Shown piece by piece: positions 1 to 11,900 of a stretch of 64,000 bases of DNA. The notes beneath the pieces are model-generated. The model searched no databases, was not told where the DNA came from, and was given only the letters and a program-made list of their open reading frames with translations. The DNA is from Antennarius striatus. Lineage: Eukaryota > Chordata > Actinopteri > Lophiiformes > Antennariidae. Position 1 is the stretch's first letter; each line of letters starts with the position of its first letter. The DNA lies in assembly GCF_040054535.1 (NCBI RefSeq), contig NC_090785.1, positions 15,112,501 to 15,176,500 of the forward strand, in the 5' to 3' direction. A program made the position numbers and the translations under genes.

Positions 1-1511
1 GTCTGAACTGTGGAATCACATCATCTTTGCGTCTTCATTTATCAGCTAGTAGAATACCTTAAAAGTTCTTTTAGAGGGGATTTATCAACAGATCTACATC
101 AATAGTTAGCGATAAGGGCATCTCATAACAAATTTAGCAATTCTTCAACAAGAATGCATATTGTTTAGCACTCTAATGTCAAAAATTTTTTGTCTCCATT
201 CCACAGTGACTTATTTCGACCTGTGACTTATATTCAATGTGACAGTGGTATCTCGTCCTTTCATATCATTGTTCATGCAAAAATTATTGTATAAGAAACA
301 AATTTTTGTGATACACAATCCATAAGTGTCATTATTTTCAGAGAGACTCAGATTAGCTATGCTTTTACTGAGACTACAGTCTACATCCAAACTCAGTCAG
401 ATGGGTGTTGGATAAGAGTTTTCCGTCCCTGATCCTAGTGATGCCAGTATTTTTTTTCTTGCTGTTGTTTTACATGAAAACATGGTGCCTTGTTGGAGAT
501 ATGTCGTCTCCACGTGTCCTGGTTTCTAAAGTAGTTATTAGGTAATAAGACAACTAAATATAGGGCAGTGCTTTCAACTTCAAACCAATTAATCAGTGAA
601 TATTTAACTTAGTAAACAAAGTCCAAGCATGACGTCAGCCTCTCTGCCTCTCCTTGTCTGGCAGATCTTCTGCTTGCACCACCTCTCTGTCAGCTGTTTG
701 GCACCATCGTGGTGGTGACGCTGTACAGTGGGCCGCATACTGATCTAACACAGGATCTTAAGTGTTCTAAAGAATACCATACATTGTCTTGACCGTGTTT
801 GAAATTCCACAGACTCTTGATGGTAAAGCCAGTCATATAGAGGACGGAAAGTTCTCAGAAAACTGGGAGACTTATGCATTAGTATTATTACTCTGTGTTT
901 GAATGTCTAATGGTTGCATTAGATGTTTGAGAGAGATCATGACTCATAATTCTTACCTCATGTCTGAGGAATCCGGTGATCATACACACCACCTAATAAT
1001 GGACCTGACCACCGAAGGAGACCAAAGGCTAATTCCTAGGAGAATCCCTCATATTAATACTGTATGCGCCAGACCTCCCTGCAGCTCTCTAAGAAGCAGT
1101 AGAGCAATCATGACATTGTTTCAATCTCAGTTTAGACATGTCATCATCCCTGAGTGACTCAGGATAGAGGTAGTTAAGAGTTTCTTCCTCCTTTTTCTTG
1201 TCGTTACAAAAATATGATGTTTATATTGTCAAGGCAAGCCTGAGATAAAAACAACACACATACACACAACGGATGAAAATAAGAGGTGGAAATGTTTAAA
1301 ATAAACGATAAAGGTCATCCTCACTATTTTTCATCCCTGTCTTTCTCTTGCTTACACACATGGCTAAACTCTTACACCTCCTTACCTCCATCCATTATTG
1401 ATCTTACATTCAGGACGTGGGAGGAGGGCAAGTTAAGTGTCAGGCTATGACATCATTTTTTAGCGACCTCATCCTGGACAGTGGAAAATGCAAGTGTGGG
1501 TCTGTATCAGT

Positions 1512-1531
1512 GTGTGTGTGTGTGTGTGTGT
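1512..1531. repeat. (TG)n microsatellite, short
   Basis: About ten TG units in unique sequence. Confidence 0.85.
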
Positions 1532-2067
1532 GCCTGCGGTATGTTGTGTGTACTTGTCTTGAAGACTAATGGCATAAAAGAACAATTTCCTCCCCAGACA
1601 CGAGGGGTCCTGGGACACTAAAGGGACTAGACAAGTCTAGACTAATAATTTCCACTCTAAATGAAAACATGTTCTCTTAGAGCCCCTTTGAGTCCAGCAT
1701 AATGCTGAACCTTTTACATCAGTAACATCGATCAGCATCGCTGTGTCAAGAAGCACCAGGCCAAAGCCAATCATCAAAAAGTAATGAACACACAGTAAAG
1801 ATGACTCATGTAAATCTTGGTCAAGATGAAATCTGCAGACAAACAGGTAGGCACACCACCTGGTGGAGGAATGGAGGCCTTTATGACACACAGGACATGA
1901 ATGCAAGTTGAAGACTTACAACACATAGTCACTGTTTTGACATGCTGTTGCCAGGCAACAAGGTGAATGCCTGAAGGCATGGTTTCAGGTGTTCACGCAG
2001 GGCCCTCCTTTCTCTTATCTCAGCGCTGCTTGCTTCACATGCCTGCTGTCACAATCAGCAGGTATAG

Positions 2068-2095
2068 ACACTCACTCACTCACTCACTCACTCAC
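2068..2095. repeat. (ACTC)n microsatellite
   Basis: About seven tandem copies of ACTC. Confidence 0.85.
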
Positions 2096-2843
2096 ATTGC
2101 CCTTGACCCTGCCCACTTCCTCCTGGCGGAAAGCCTTTTATGGGCAGTAACCTGAGAGTACAGGTTAGGCAACCCTTGAGAATTGTGAATTGCATTTGCT
2201 GTTTCATGTTAGATAGTATTTCTTAAAAAAGCCCTCTCCCTTTTCATGGCCTCATATAATCAATAAAGCCAAAGTTAGTCATAGGTGAAATATGGTAGCT
2301 CGTTCCCAATTGCTTGGTGACAGACAAAGGTTCCCTGAAGGTTCCAGCCAGACAGAAGTTACTAATATCAATGTCTGCCAATGACCAGACATCCACCTCA
2401 TTATCTGGATTCGTCTCTATGATCAATACATTAACACAGAGACTGTCATGGACAGACTGACTGACACATGCTGGGTCCCTTTATTTATTTCTTGTGTTTC
2501 TACAACAGTCACCACTTGTTAGAATTCCAATCTGACACATAGTTGGCATCTAATCTCGAAACAAGCAGAGGACACCCACTGGAAAGTGTCAGGAAGCCCG
2601 TTGAACATTTTATTCCAAACAACAGACTTATCATCACTAAAAACCTCTATCTGGCTTCTTGGCCCATGCCACCCACTTTGCTTTTTCTACACTCCTGATA
2701 TTGGAAAAACAATGCAGAGTGGAGTTTTCCACTGATCAGTCAAACACCCCCCAGGGAGTCCACATCAAATGTGATTTCAGAGTCAAACTCACCCACTCAC
2801 TCACTGGGTGGGGTGTGGATGAGGGGACTCCTACTCCACGCAC

Positions 2844-2855
2844 GTGTGTGTGTGT

Positions 2856-2915
<60 letters not shown>
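2844..2915. repeat. (TG)n microsatellite
   Basis: Roughly 36 TG units with a single TC interruption near 2860. It produces meaningless Cys-Val or His-Thr open frames on both strands. Confidence 0.95.
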
Positions 2916-2917
<2 letters not shown>

Positions 2918-4094
2918 TCACAATGTGGGGGCAGTGAAGTGGCCACAGAACTATAACAATAACAGACGCACTGGAAAGAGAGAGCCCTCCAAATGACGTC
3001 ATGGTGTCTGTTTTGTGTGTATGTATGATTGGAATTTAACATAGCTCCACGTGGGGTGGTGGTGGTGGGGTGGTGGTGGAAAATATTTATCAATCTAAAA
3101 TGATTATTCAGAAGAAACAACATTATTATAGTTATTTAAACCTCTACAATTTCAACAGAAATGCTCTCTAAAGCACTGTTTTTGCTGTTCTGTTTTAAAA
3201 CAATAATGCGATCATCACTGTCACAATGACTCCAGGTGACTGTTTCCAGACCTTCCAGATGCTTTTTTCCCCCCACAATTATTCTCATAAGGTTTAGAGT
3301 TATACTGAACAATAAAGCCACTCTGTGATGGAATGTGTTTTAGGTTATTTGCTGGGTATCATAAATTTAAGAACAGGTTTTTTTCTACTGTAGATTTCAG
3401 GTTTTATGTAAGAAATGTTACACAACTCCATAAAGGTTGTTCCCTCAACAGACCCAGGATGTGTGGAAGAGTGACTGTTTGTCTGGAAGTAATTTTTCAT
3501 TAGGTGTGCCAAGTGATTTAGATAAGTGTGTGTTCTTAAGGTGTGTCTTTTATTGTTATCCAAGTTATGACAATCCAGGATCTCAGTGACAAACTTAAGC
3601 ATTCCATTGACAATTTCATGAAAGATCAGAGGAGATGAACTGAGCCCACATTTTATTTGAGTGTATTAATTATTTTCATTTTTTATAATTAGACATAATA
3701 TCCATATTGTGGATATTATATTATTTCTGAAACTTTATCGTATCATGTTTATGTTTCATGTTTCATACTGTTGCTATGCAATATGAGCTTTATGACTGAC
3801 AAACACAGCAGCCACCTTTCTTCTCAATTGCATATTTTACCACAGCTACAAAAGTTTACTGCCCTCACCAGTAACAAACTGACTCTAGTCAGAATTGAGC
3901 CTTTCTCTTTCTAATCAGTGAAAAAATCACATCTTTTCACTTCTCGCTCATTCCACAAACAGAAATGACACATTCTGCCAGCCAGGTGCAGTCATTGGGA
4001 TATTCTCTCCAGATGTGAATGAGCACACACACTTGTGGTCCCGCAGGGCTTTGATCTTCTTCTTTCAGATGTTTTTGTTCAATTTCAGCTATGT

Positions 4095-4135
4095 ACACAC
4101 ACACACACACACGCACACGCACGCACGCACGCAAG

Positions 4136-4194
<59 letters not shown>
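4095..4194. repeat. (CA)n microsatellite with CG-variant block
   Basis: A CA tract whose first half carries CGCA variant units and whose last ~54 bases are pure CA. Confidence 0.95.
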
Positions 4195-4196
<2 letters not shown>

Positions 4197-4781
4197 ATAC
4201 CCCTCAGCCCCTCACAGCTACTGGTTAGACCTCTCATTAGTTTTACTTCCATCCACATCAAACAAAAGGAAGTTCAGTTCAGTCCCTTTGGACCAATAAA
4301 TTGTTCTCTGTTTTACATTAACAGGCCAGGTTTTAATTCGGAAATCATTTAACTGTTTTACCATATCTGGATCCTTCCATGAAAGGTTAACAGAGTCAGA
4401 TGTAGTTTACCCTCTGGATGGGACATCATGTGCTACTCTGTTGGTCTGTGGCACCCTCCAGTGGTCACAGTAAAAGAATAATCCGTGTTAAAAACTGGTA
4501 TCGTCCTAGCAGGGGTGTCAAATTTATGGTCTAGGGGTCGCATACAGTTTAATCTGATCTCAAGGTGGCAGACCAATGAACGCAATATTAAATAGAAGTA
4601 ATAATATCATAATAAAATGGTACTAATAATAATTATAAAAATAAATAATAATAGTAATAATAATGTGTTTGACACCCTTGTCCTTAGGGCTCAAATTTAT
4701 ACTGATTAAGAATCCACATTTTCTCTGTTTTCATTATATGTTTTATCTTTCAGGGACTCCACACATATCCAAAATAAATGA

Positions 4782-4953
<172 letters not shown>

Positions 4954-5457
4954 AATAAAACTTTACTCTAATTTTATGTTTTTGCTGTTGTAGCAGCATA
5001 GTGCCAATTCTTTCTGATGGCAAAGAGGTGCAGGGGAAGATTGTAGCTAAATGAAAGTTATCCTTGCAGCAGCAAACTGATATTTAATACATTTCAGGAA
5101 AATTATTTCATAATCTTACAATCATATCACCAAAGCCACTGTATCTTTTGTTGTACTTGGAAATCAAATGGGAGAAATGATTATCTAAACTAATATTTAT
5201 CATGTATTACAGCAATTTTATATTGTATAGATACGTACTTTTGATGCATTTATGTTTTGTTCACTCATTTCTTTTCTGAAAACATAGTAATTTATAATAA
5301 ATTATTGCAATATTTTATATGAAAGGCATGAAGGTTGCAATAGCTCAAAAGTAAAATAATCAGAATTATCCAGTATTTCAGACCTTATGTGCATAATTTG
5401 TATGACAAATTCTGAGTGAATTATGGGAAGAAAAATTTCAGTGCAAATACAAGATAT

Positions 5458-5463
5458 TTTATT
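5458..5463 (-). terminator. Candidate poly(A) signal of the DUF4585 gene
   Basis: Minus-strand AATAAA, the first one seen downstream of the stop codon at 5933, implying a 3' UTR of roughly 480 nt. Other hexamers could be used. Confidence 0.45.
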
Positions 5464-5932
5464 GCCATTGTTGTTGCAAACATCATGTTCATAACCTCAC
5501 TCATCCAACATTAGAGAAAGACAATAATAAAATAAATATGAGATTCAAAAAAAACATTTTTGGAGATAATAGTTATTTTAGTAATCCTTTCATGTAACAA
5601 TAAAACAGTTGATTTATAGTGCCCATGCATTTAAAGTGAACAGCATGATTTTACCCTGCAGTAAAATGCCAAACATTTTAATAAATCATTTTATATGTTA
5701 TAATCTTTAGAACGCCACATAAAAAAAGGATTTTGTTCTTGTCTTTTCACACGAATCACAAATCTTGTTAAGTTAAAGCAGCATCGAACAGAACAAGCAG
5801 CAGTAAACAAATGCTGTCTTCATTTGCAATGGCAAAACTCAACTAGCATTACAGGCTAACATTAGACCTCTTTTTGTACACAGTGTATTTAAAACCCTTC
5901 AGGCTCCAGGAAGGCGGTCTCTAATCTCTATT

Positions 5933-8900
5933 TCAGGACCTTTTGCCTCCCGTTGGGGGTAGGTTGGGGGGATTTTTGTGGTAATAGTCTGGTGGAGTTG
6001 GATTGGGGCTTGCAGTCATCCCTGTAGGGACATAATACATACTGTCCAGGTAGTTCTGGTCCAAAGTTGGATGGTTAAGGGATTCTGGCTTGGATGCCTG
6101 ACCAGAGGGATTCCTGTAACTGACTCCAGCTCCGATAGGGTGCATTGTTGGTGCTGCTGAGGTCTCAGGGTATCGGGGTGGCTGGGGCTGAGTCTGGGCA
6201 AGAGGCGGAGGAGGAGGAGCTGCATAGGGCATGTACTGTGGAGAAGGAGCATATATGTTGGGGTTGTGGAGAGTTGGGTAAGGGGCTGCTGAAGGAGGAT
6301 ACAGGGCTGAATGGGACATCGCTTGTTGAGGGATGAGAACCTCTACATATTGGCCAGTCTCTGGATCAAATAACATTTTCCTCAATGGCTGCACAGGCAC
6401 CTCAATATAAAAATATTTCCCTGTCTCAGGATCCAGGAGCACCCTGCGAGGTGTCTGTCCATAGCTACTTTCTGAGTACAAACTGGAAGTGTCACCTCCG
6501 TATTCAGAACCATAAGTAGGCCCCAGGCTTTGGGGCCCACACAGGTATTGAGGATCCACAGATGGAAGGCCAGGAGAGTGACTGCGGCCAGGATCATTGT
6601 AAGGAGTCATTCCTGACGGTTGTTGCTGGGGGGATCTGTGGACAGGAGGTCGTCGAGAATCAATATGCTGGGGAGGCTGCAGAAGGCGGTCAGCAGGACA
6701 GGGCTGCATGAGTGAGGGGTGGGGAGGGCAAGGAGGAGGCTGGTGGAGAGGCTGATAAATGGTTGGCGGCTGACTTGGACCAAGAGGACTTGATTTAGGA
6801 GAGCAAAGTTGGTAGTTCATCTGTTGAGGGTCAGATCGGCACTGGTGTGGACGGTGAGGGGGCTGAGCTACAGCGTAAGGTAGTGCCTGGCCTGGAGAGT
6901 GTGAGGGGGCAGGGGGAGTGAGGCTATGGGGGCTGCGCTGATGGTGAGGTAGGATGAGACCAGGGTGAGAAGGGCAACCAGCTGCGCAGGAGCATGGAGG
7001 AGGACGGGATGACGGTTGGTAGCGATTTGACCTCCTGGTGGCCAGATCTGGGAGCATGAGGGGACTAAAGCTCTCTCTTTCATCATAGCTTGGAGGGTCA
7101 TCTGAGCCATAAAAACGTTTGTCATCTGTCCTGTGGGGATGGTCGCTAGAAAGTGATCTGCGACATGGCTGATGTGTGTACCCTGGCACTTGCGTTGTGG
7201 GAGCAACAGAAGGTGGTTTTGTGTTGTTTGATAGTACAGCTGGCTCATGAGTCACTGGTATCCTGGGATGCTGCAGTTGGAGGTCTGGATCCATCACAGC
7301 AGGCTGGTTAGGCTGGAGGGGTCCAGTTGACATGGGTCCAGGGAGTTGATAGGGTTTTGGTTCAAGAGCTGGACCTGCATTTTTGGTCAAACCTGTGCCA
7401 GTAGGTGATATTGGGGCTGTTTCAATGGTTGTAGGTCTGTGTATGTAACTTGATCCCTGGGGTTCTGTCTTCTGCTGCTGACCTCTGTCATGAGATGTCT
7501 CCGTCTCTGGTGGTGATGTTAACTGATGAGAGAGGTTTGACATGGTGGTTGCAGTGGTTTTCAAAGGTGGAGGTTTGAGGCTTGATATTGTGGAAACAGA
7601 TAGTTTTCTTGTGTAATTTGATGTTGAATCATTGGTGATTTTTCTGTAGATTGTTGGTGAAGACACTACAATTGTTTGGGACCTTTCCTCACCTTGATGT
7701 TTTACAGTTGATGTTGTTGCTGGTGGTTTCTGTGCTTCGTTCGGCATTGCTTCTACATCTGCAGGTTTAAATTTGCAGCTTGGCTTTGGAGGTACAGCGG
7801 GCTTTTGAGTATTTTTAGCTATAGATTTAACTTCAATTGTTTGAGGCCTCATGCTTGCTGTAGAGTTTGTAGGCATCTCTTTCCTTTGCATTCCTTTTGA
7901 TAGTGACTTCACTTCAATCGATTGAGGTCTGAACCTTCGTATCGCAGGGGACTTTGGAGGAAAGGTTGGATCTATTCTTTTTATTGCTTCAAAATCCCCC
8001 ATGTCTTTTTGTACATTGGGAGTTTGTTCCAGTCTATCACTCAGTAGACTAACGGTTGTCTGCTTTGCTGTGTGTTTTAAGGCATTCATGTCGTTCATCC
8101 CCTCATTTCCTTTGGTCTTTGTAAGGATGTCAGTACTGTCAGACAATGCTGAGGGGCCAGACATTGTTGATGAGGAAGAAAATGCCCTCTCTCTTTCAGT
8201 CTCAATCTGTCCTCCATCAGAGGTAGTGGTGGTCTGAAGGGGGATCTCTAGGCAGTTTACATGTTTACAGGTGAGTCCCGTCCCTCCAACTGCATTCTGG
8301 TTGTCTCCCATCACTGCTCCAATGTCAGCTTGGTAGCCTTTCTCCTTCAATAACATGGAAACCGAGTGGCCACTTCTTGCATGGATATTCCCAGCTGTAG
8401 TTAGCCCTGGCGAGGGTGAAGCAGCTGGACCTTGGACTGGGTAAGGAACCTCCTCCAGGGCTGCAGGCGCACTTGTCTCGGTCTTGCTGGACCCGTCCCT
8501 TATTAAAACTACAGCAGTGGAAACCTCTCTCTCCTTACTAGGCAGTCTGGAAAGGTTTCCAAGCATTGGAGCTTTTCTGTATGTTCTAACAATAGCAGAA
8601 TTATCCGCATTCTCTGGCACTTTATGCTCTTCTGCTAAGTTTATATCTTTTTGACCCAATTTGGCAGTTTCTGTGTCTGATTCCCTCTTTAAATCTCTGG
8701 CAAGCTTTAGAGAGGACTGGAGTTTGTCACCAGGGTTATCAGAGTCTTTCTCGGTACATGGCATTTCATTTTTATTTTCTTTCCAGCACACAGCCTGGTA
8801 TTCTATTTGCATTGTTTGTGGTTGAGAAAGGGTACCTTTACTCTGAGGAGGTGGAGATATAGGTCGCAGTTTTAAGTCCTTTGCTTCTTCTTTTTGTCCA

Positions 8901-11900
8901 TCTTTCCTTTCTGCTCGGAAGTCCTCTTTCATGTCTTGCCTCCTCTCCTCCCTCTCTATCTCTTTTATTACCTGCATCTCCTCTGCTGCAGTGGTCTCTT
9001 TCTTGTTCTGATCTTTATTTGTTTGTCTTCGTTCAGCATTAAAATTGTCAACCCTGTTTTCATCGGCAGTTGATGTCATCACAGCACCAGTTGCCTTGAA
9101 AGACAGATTATATTTATTTTTTACAAGCTGCCTCACATCCCTAACTTTGTGAATGGGGGTTTTAACTTGATTATTTACATTTCCTTCTACTTCCTCTGTT
9201 TTTCCATCTACGCTGGTGTTGACCTTTTCATCCATTTCTTTTGATGATAAGTCTGGTGATGACGCCTCGGGTTTGTTTTCTGCCTCTGGTGTGAGACAGA
9301 CATTTAGAGAGGTTTTCTTTTTCTCCACAGCTTTCAGTGTAATCTCCTGTGTTTTTAATCTGCAGATGCCCTTACCACCCTGTTGCAGTTGTTTATAGCC
9401 TTCTGTGTTTTCACATTCCTGGTCTCTATTTGTTACTCTGGCCTGTGCACTCTTGGCTCCAGTGTCAGAAGGCGCCCCCATGTTCCGGGCAGTGGTATTT
9501 GCAGAATCACCAGCCTCTCTTCTATTTCGTGATTTATCATCATCTGCTTGCTGTACTCCGATACATGACTGTTCATTGTCAAATGGTCCTTTCATTGCTG
9601 ATATCATTTCGGATCTTGATGATGTTACATTCCTGCTTTGAGAATCAGCCTCTTCACTCTCAGTCAGTGAAAAGCTAACACTTCTACTGCTGCTGGATGA
9701 ACTTGGCCTGTTACCTGATCTCACTCCAAAACCTATGGGTGGTTTAGCATCATCCTTTGTACTTGGCTCTCTCACAGAAGGACCCTCAGATGAAAAACTA
9801 TAGTCTGACTGAACGCTGGAGCTCAGATTATGTGTGTCCAGTTTTGGAGACACTCCAAGTGCTGCATTTTCTGATTGTGAGCTGTTTTCCTCCAGTGTTT
9901 GATTAATTTCTCCTTCCTGCTCATCCAGGTCTTTATCAACACTTGTCATCTTCTTGGACAACACATTCTTGATGAAACAAGTGGCTTTCTTGGTTTTGTT
10001 ACAAGTGTCGTCCAGAGAAGAAGATTTCAGGAGTTTGGGTTTTCTTTCATTTGGTAGATTGCAATCAGAGCTGCACTCAGAACTGTAGGATTCTTGCAAT
10101 GCACTGTGTTGTCTCACAAATGTCTCTTTTGAATGACTCTCGAAAGGAGGGCTTTCCATCATCATGACCATTCCAGGACTGCTATTTTCACTGCTCCCAT
10201 CCTGCTTGCTATCAGCAGTATCCTTTCTCTTCAGCTGGATTTGTCTCTTTGGCACTCCTCTTCTCACCCTCCTGGAGTCTTCCCTTTCCATAGCCACATC
10301 TATGCACTCAAAACTGCCCATCTCAAAACGCCTTGATGGATTTAGCCCATCTGAGAACTGCAAAGATGTTTGTTGAAATGAAAGTTCATCATTATCCAAC
10401 TTTGGAGCAGAACCCCTGAAGTCAGCATAGGCCATCCAGGCAGCATTGGCCCCAGCCGAGCTCTCTTGGGTAGACGGCTGAGAAATGTTGGTAGATGAAC
10501 GTTGGCTGGAGTTGTACATATCAAGGTAATCTACCTCAGGGCTTGACAGGCTACTGAAAGCCTCATCTGTAAACCATTTCACCTCATTGTCTGCTTCATC
10601 AAGCTCACTTCCCATACTGGAGCTAGAACTTTGACAGGACCTGTGTATAGTCAGTCTTCCAGGAGCACGTTTCTTGTTCTGAGGTGCAGGAGGTTGAAGT
10701 CGTCTGCCAGAACTACCACCTCTGGTGTCTTGTTGGTAGGCAAATCTCTGCGGACTCTGTTGTTGCTGTAGCTGTCTGGTGGCAAGCAAACTCTCTGAAT
10801 AGGAATGCAGCGCTGGCAGTCCCTGTCGGATCTCTCTGCTTGTGGAAGCTGCTCCGCGACTCCCAGGCCCTTTTCTATTCCTGGCATTGAATGACAGCTC
10901 AACCTGTTCCCCTCTGTAACAGAGGTCCCCCTGCCACCCCCTCACCCTTTCAGGAAGCTGCTCCTCCCTTTTTTTCTCCCTCTCCACCCCCCTATCTATG
11001 TGCTTCTCCCTGGCTACCTTTCTATCCTCCTTCAGCTGCATTTCCCTCTCCATCTCCAATTGCCTGACCTGGTTAGCCTGGCTATTATTGACAACAGAAA
11101 CCACATTGGGACTTTCCCTGTTTGTCACCACTTCACTTAAATCATCACTCTGTGAAGATGCTATAACCTGAGCAGCGCTATTGCTGCAATTCTGCCAGTG
11201 TCTATATGGTTTCTCAGGGGCAATGATGTGGACAGGTGTAAACCTGGTGAGTGGTGGAGAAGGAGTTCGCCTTCTGTTCACGTGGTAGGCCATGTCCTCT
11301 GTGAACTTCTCTCGATTTTCACGTCTTGCACTGGTTGCCGTCTGTCTTCTTGTGTGCTCACTTGATTTTAATGGGCTACTGCTGTCAGGAACTACAGAAT
11401 AAGAAATCACTTGAGGATGTAAGTTCTCCAATCTGTGGTCAGGAAATTTTGATGAAACTGTGTGGAAAGGCGAAGGGCTCTGACTTCTGTCTGCAGAGCC
11501 TAGAAAATTAGGTGAGGGATTTTCGACTTCAGCTGAAAGTTTGTTATGAGTGACTTCTTTCTGTATCAAGGTGGGACAAATGGTTCCTTTGTCTTCAGAG
11601 AAGATGGCTGTACTTGAGTTATCCTGAATGTTAATGTCCTTTGATATTCCTCCTCCCGCTATGTTTTGTTGCTTTGGTGAATTAACTGCGGTTTCCCCAA
11701 CTATGTAAGGTGAAGAAGGCAAAGGTGAAGGAACTTCCACCACTGATGATCCTTTGATTTCAGCTACAATGGATTTGTCTTCTATGTTTAATTCCAATAA
11801 GGATGGGATATTCTCCTCTCCACGTATTTCTGTTATATTAACTAAGGAGGCCTCCCCTTCAAACACAGGAGAAATTACTAAAGGTCTGTGGTCAGGGTTC

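Noticed and set aside
655-760. Possible exon of an upstream gene (acceptor TTGTCTGGCAG, frame LLLAPPLCQLFGTIVVV)
   Set aside because: No convincing donor or neighbouring exon, and no family was recognised. It would need a translated search and RNA-seq.
2659-3123. Open frames rich in Cys-Val or His-Thr over CA/TG tracts (also near 4100, 35600, 40300, 47400, 50500)
   Set aside because: Direct translations of dinucleotide repeats; no start context, splice sites or homology.
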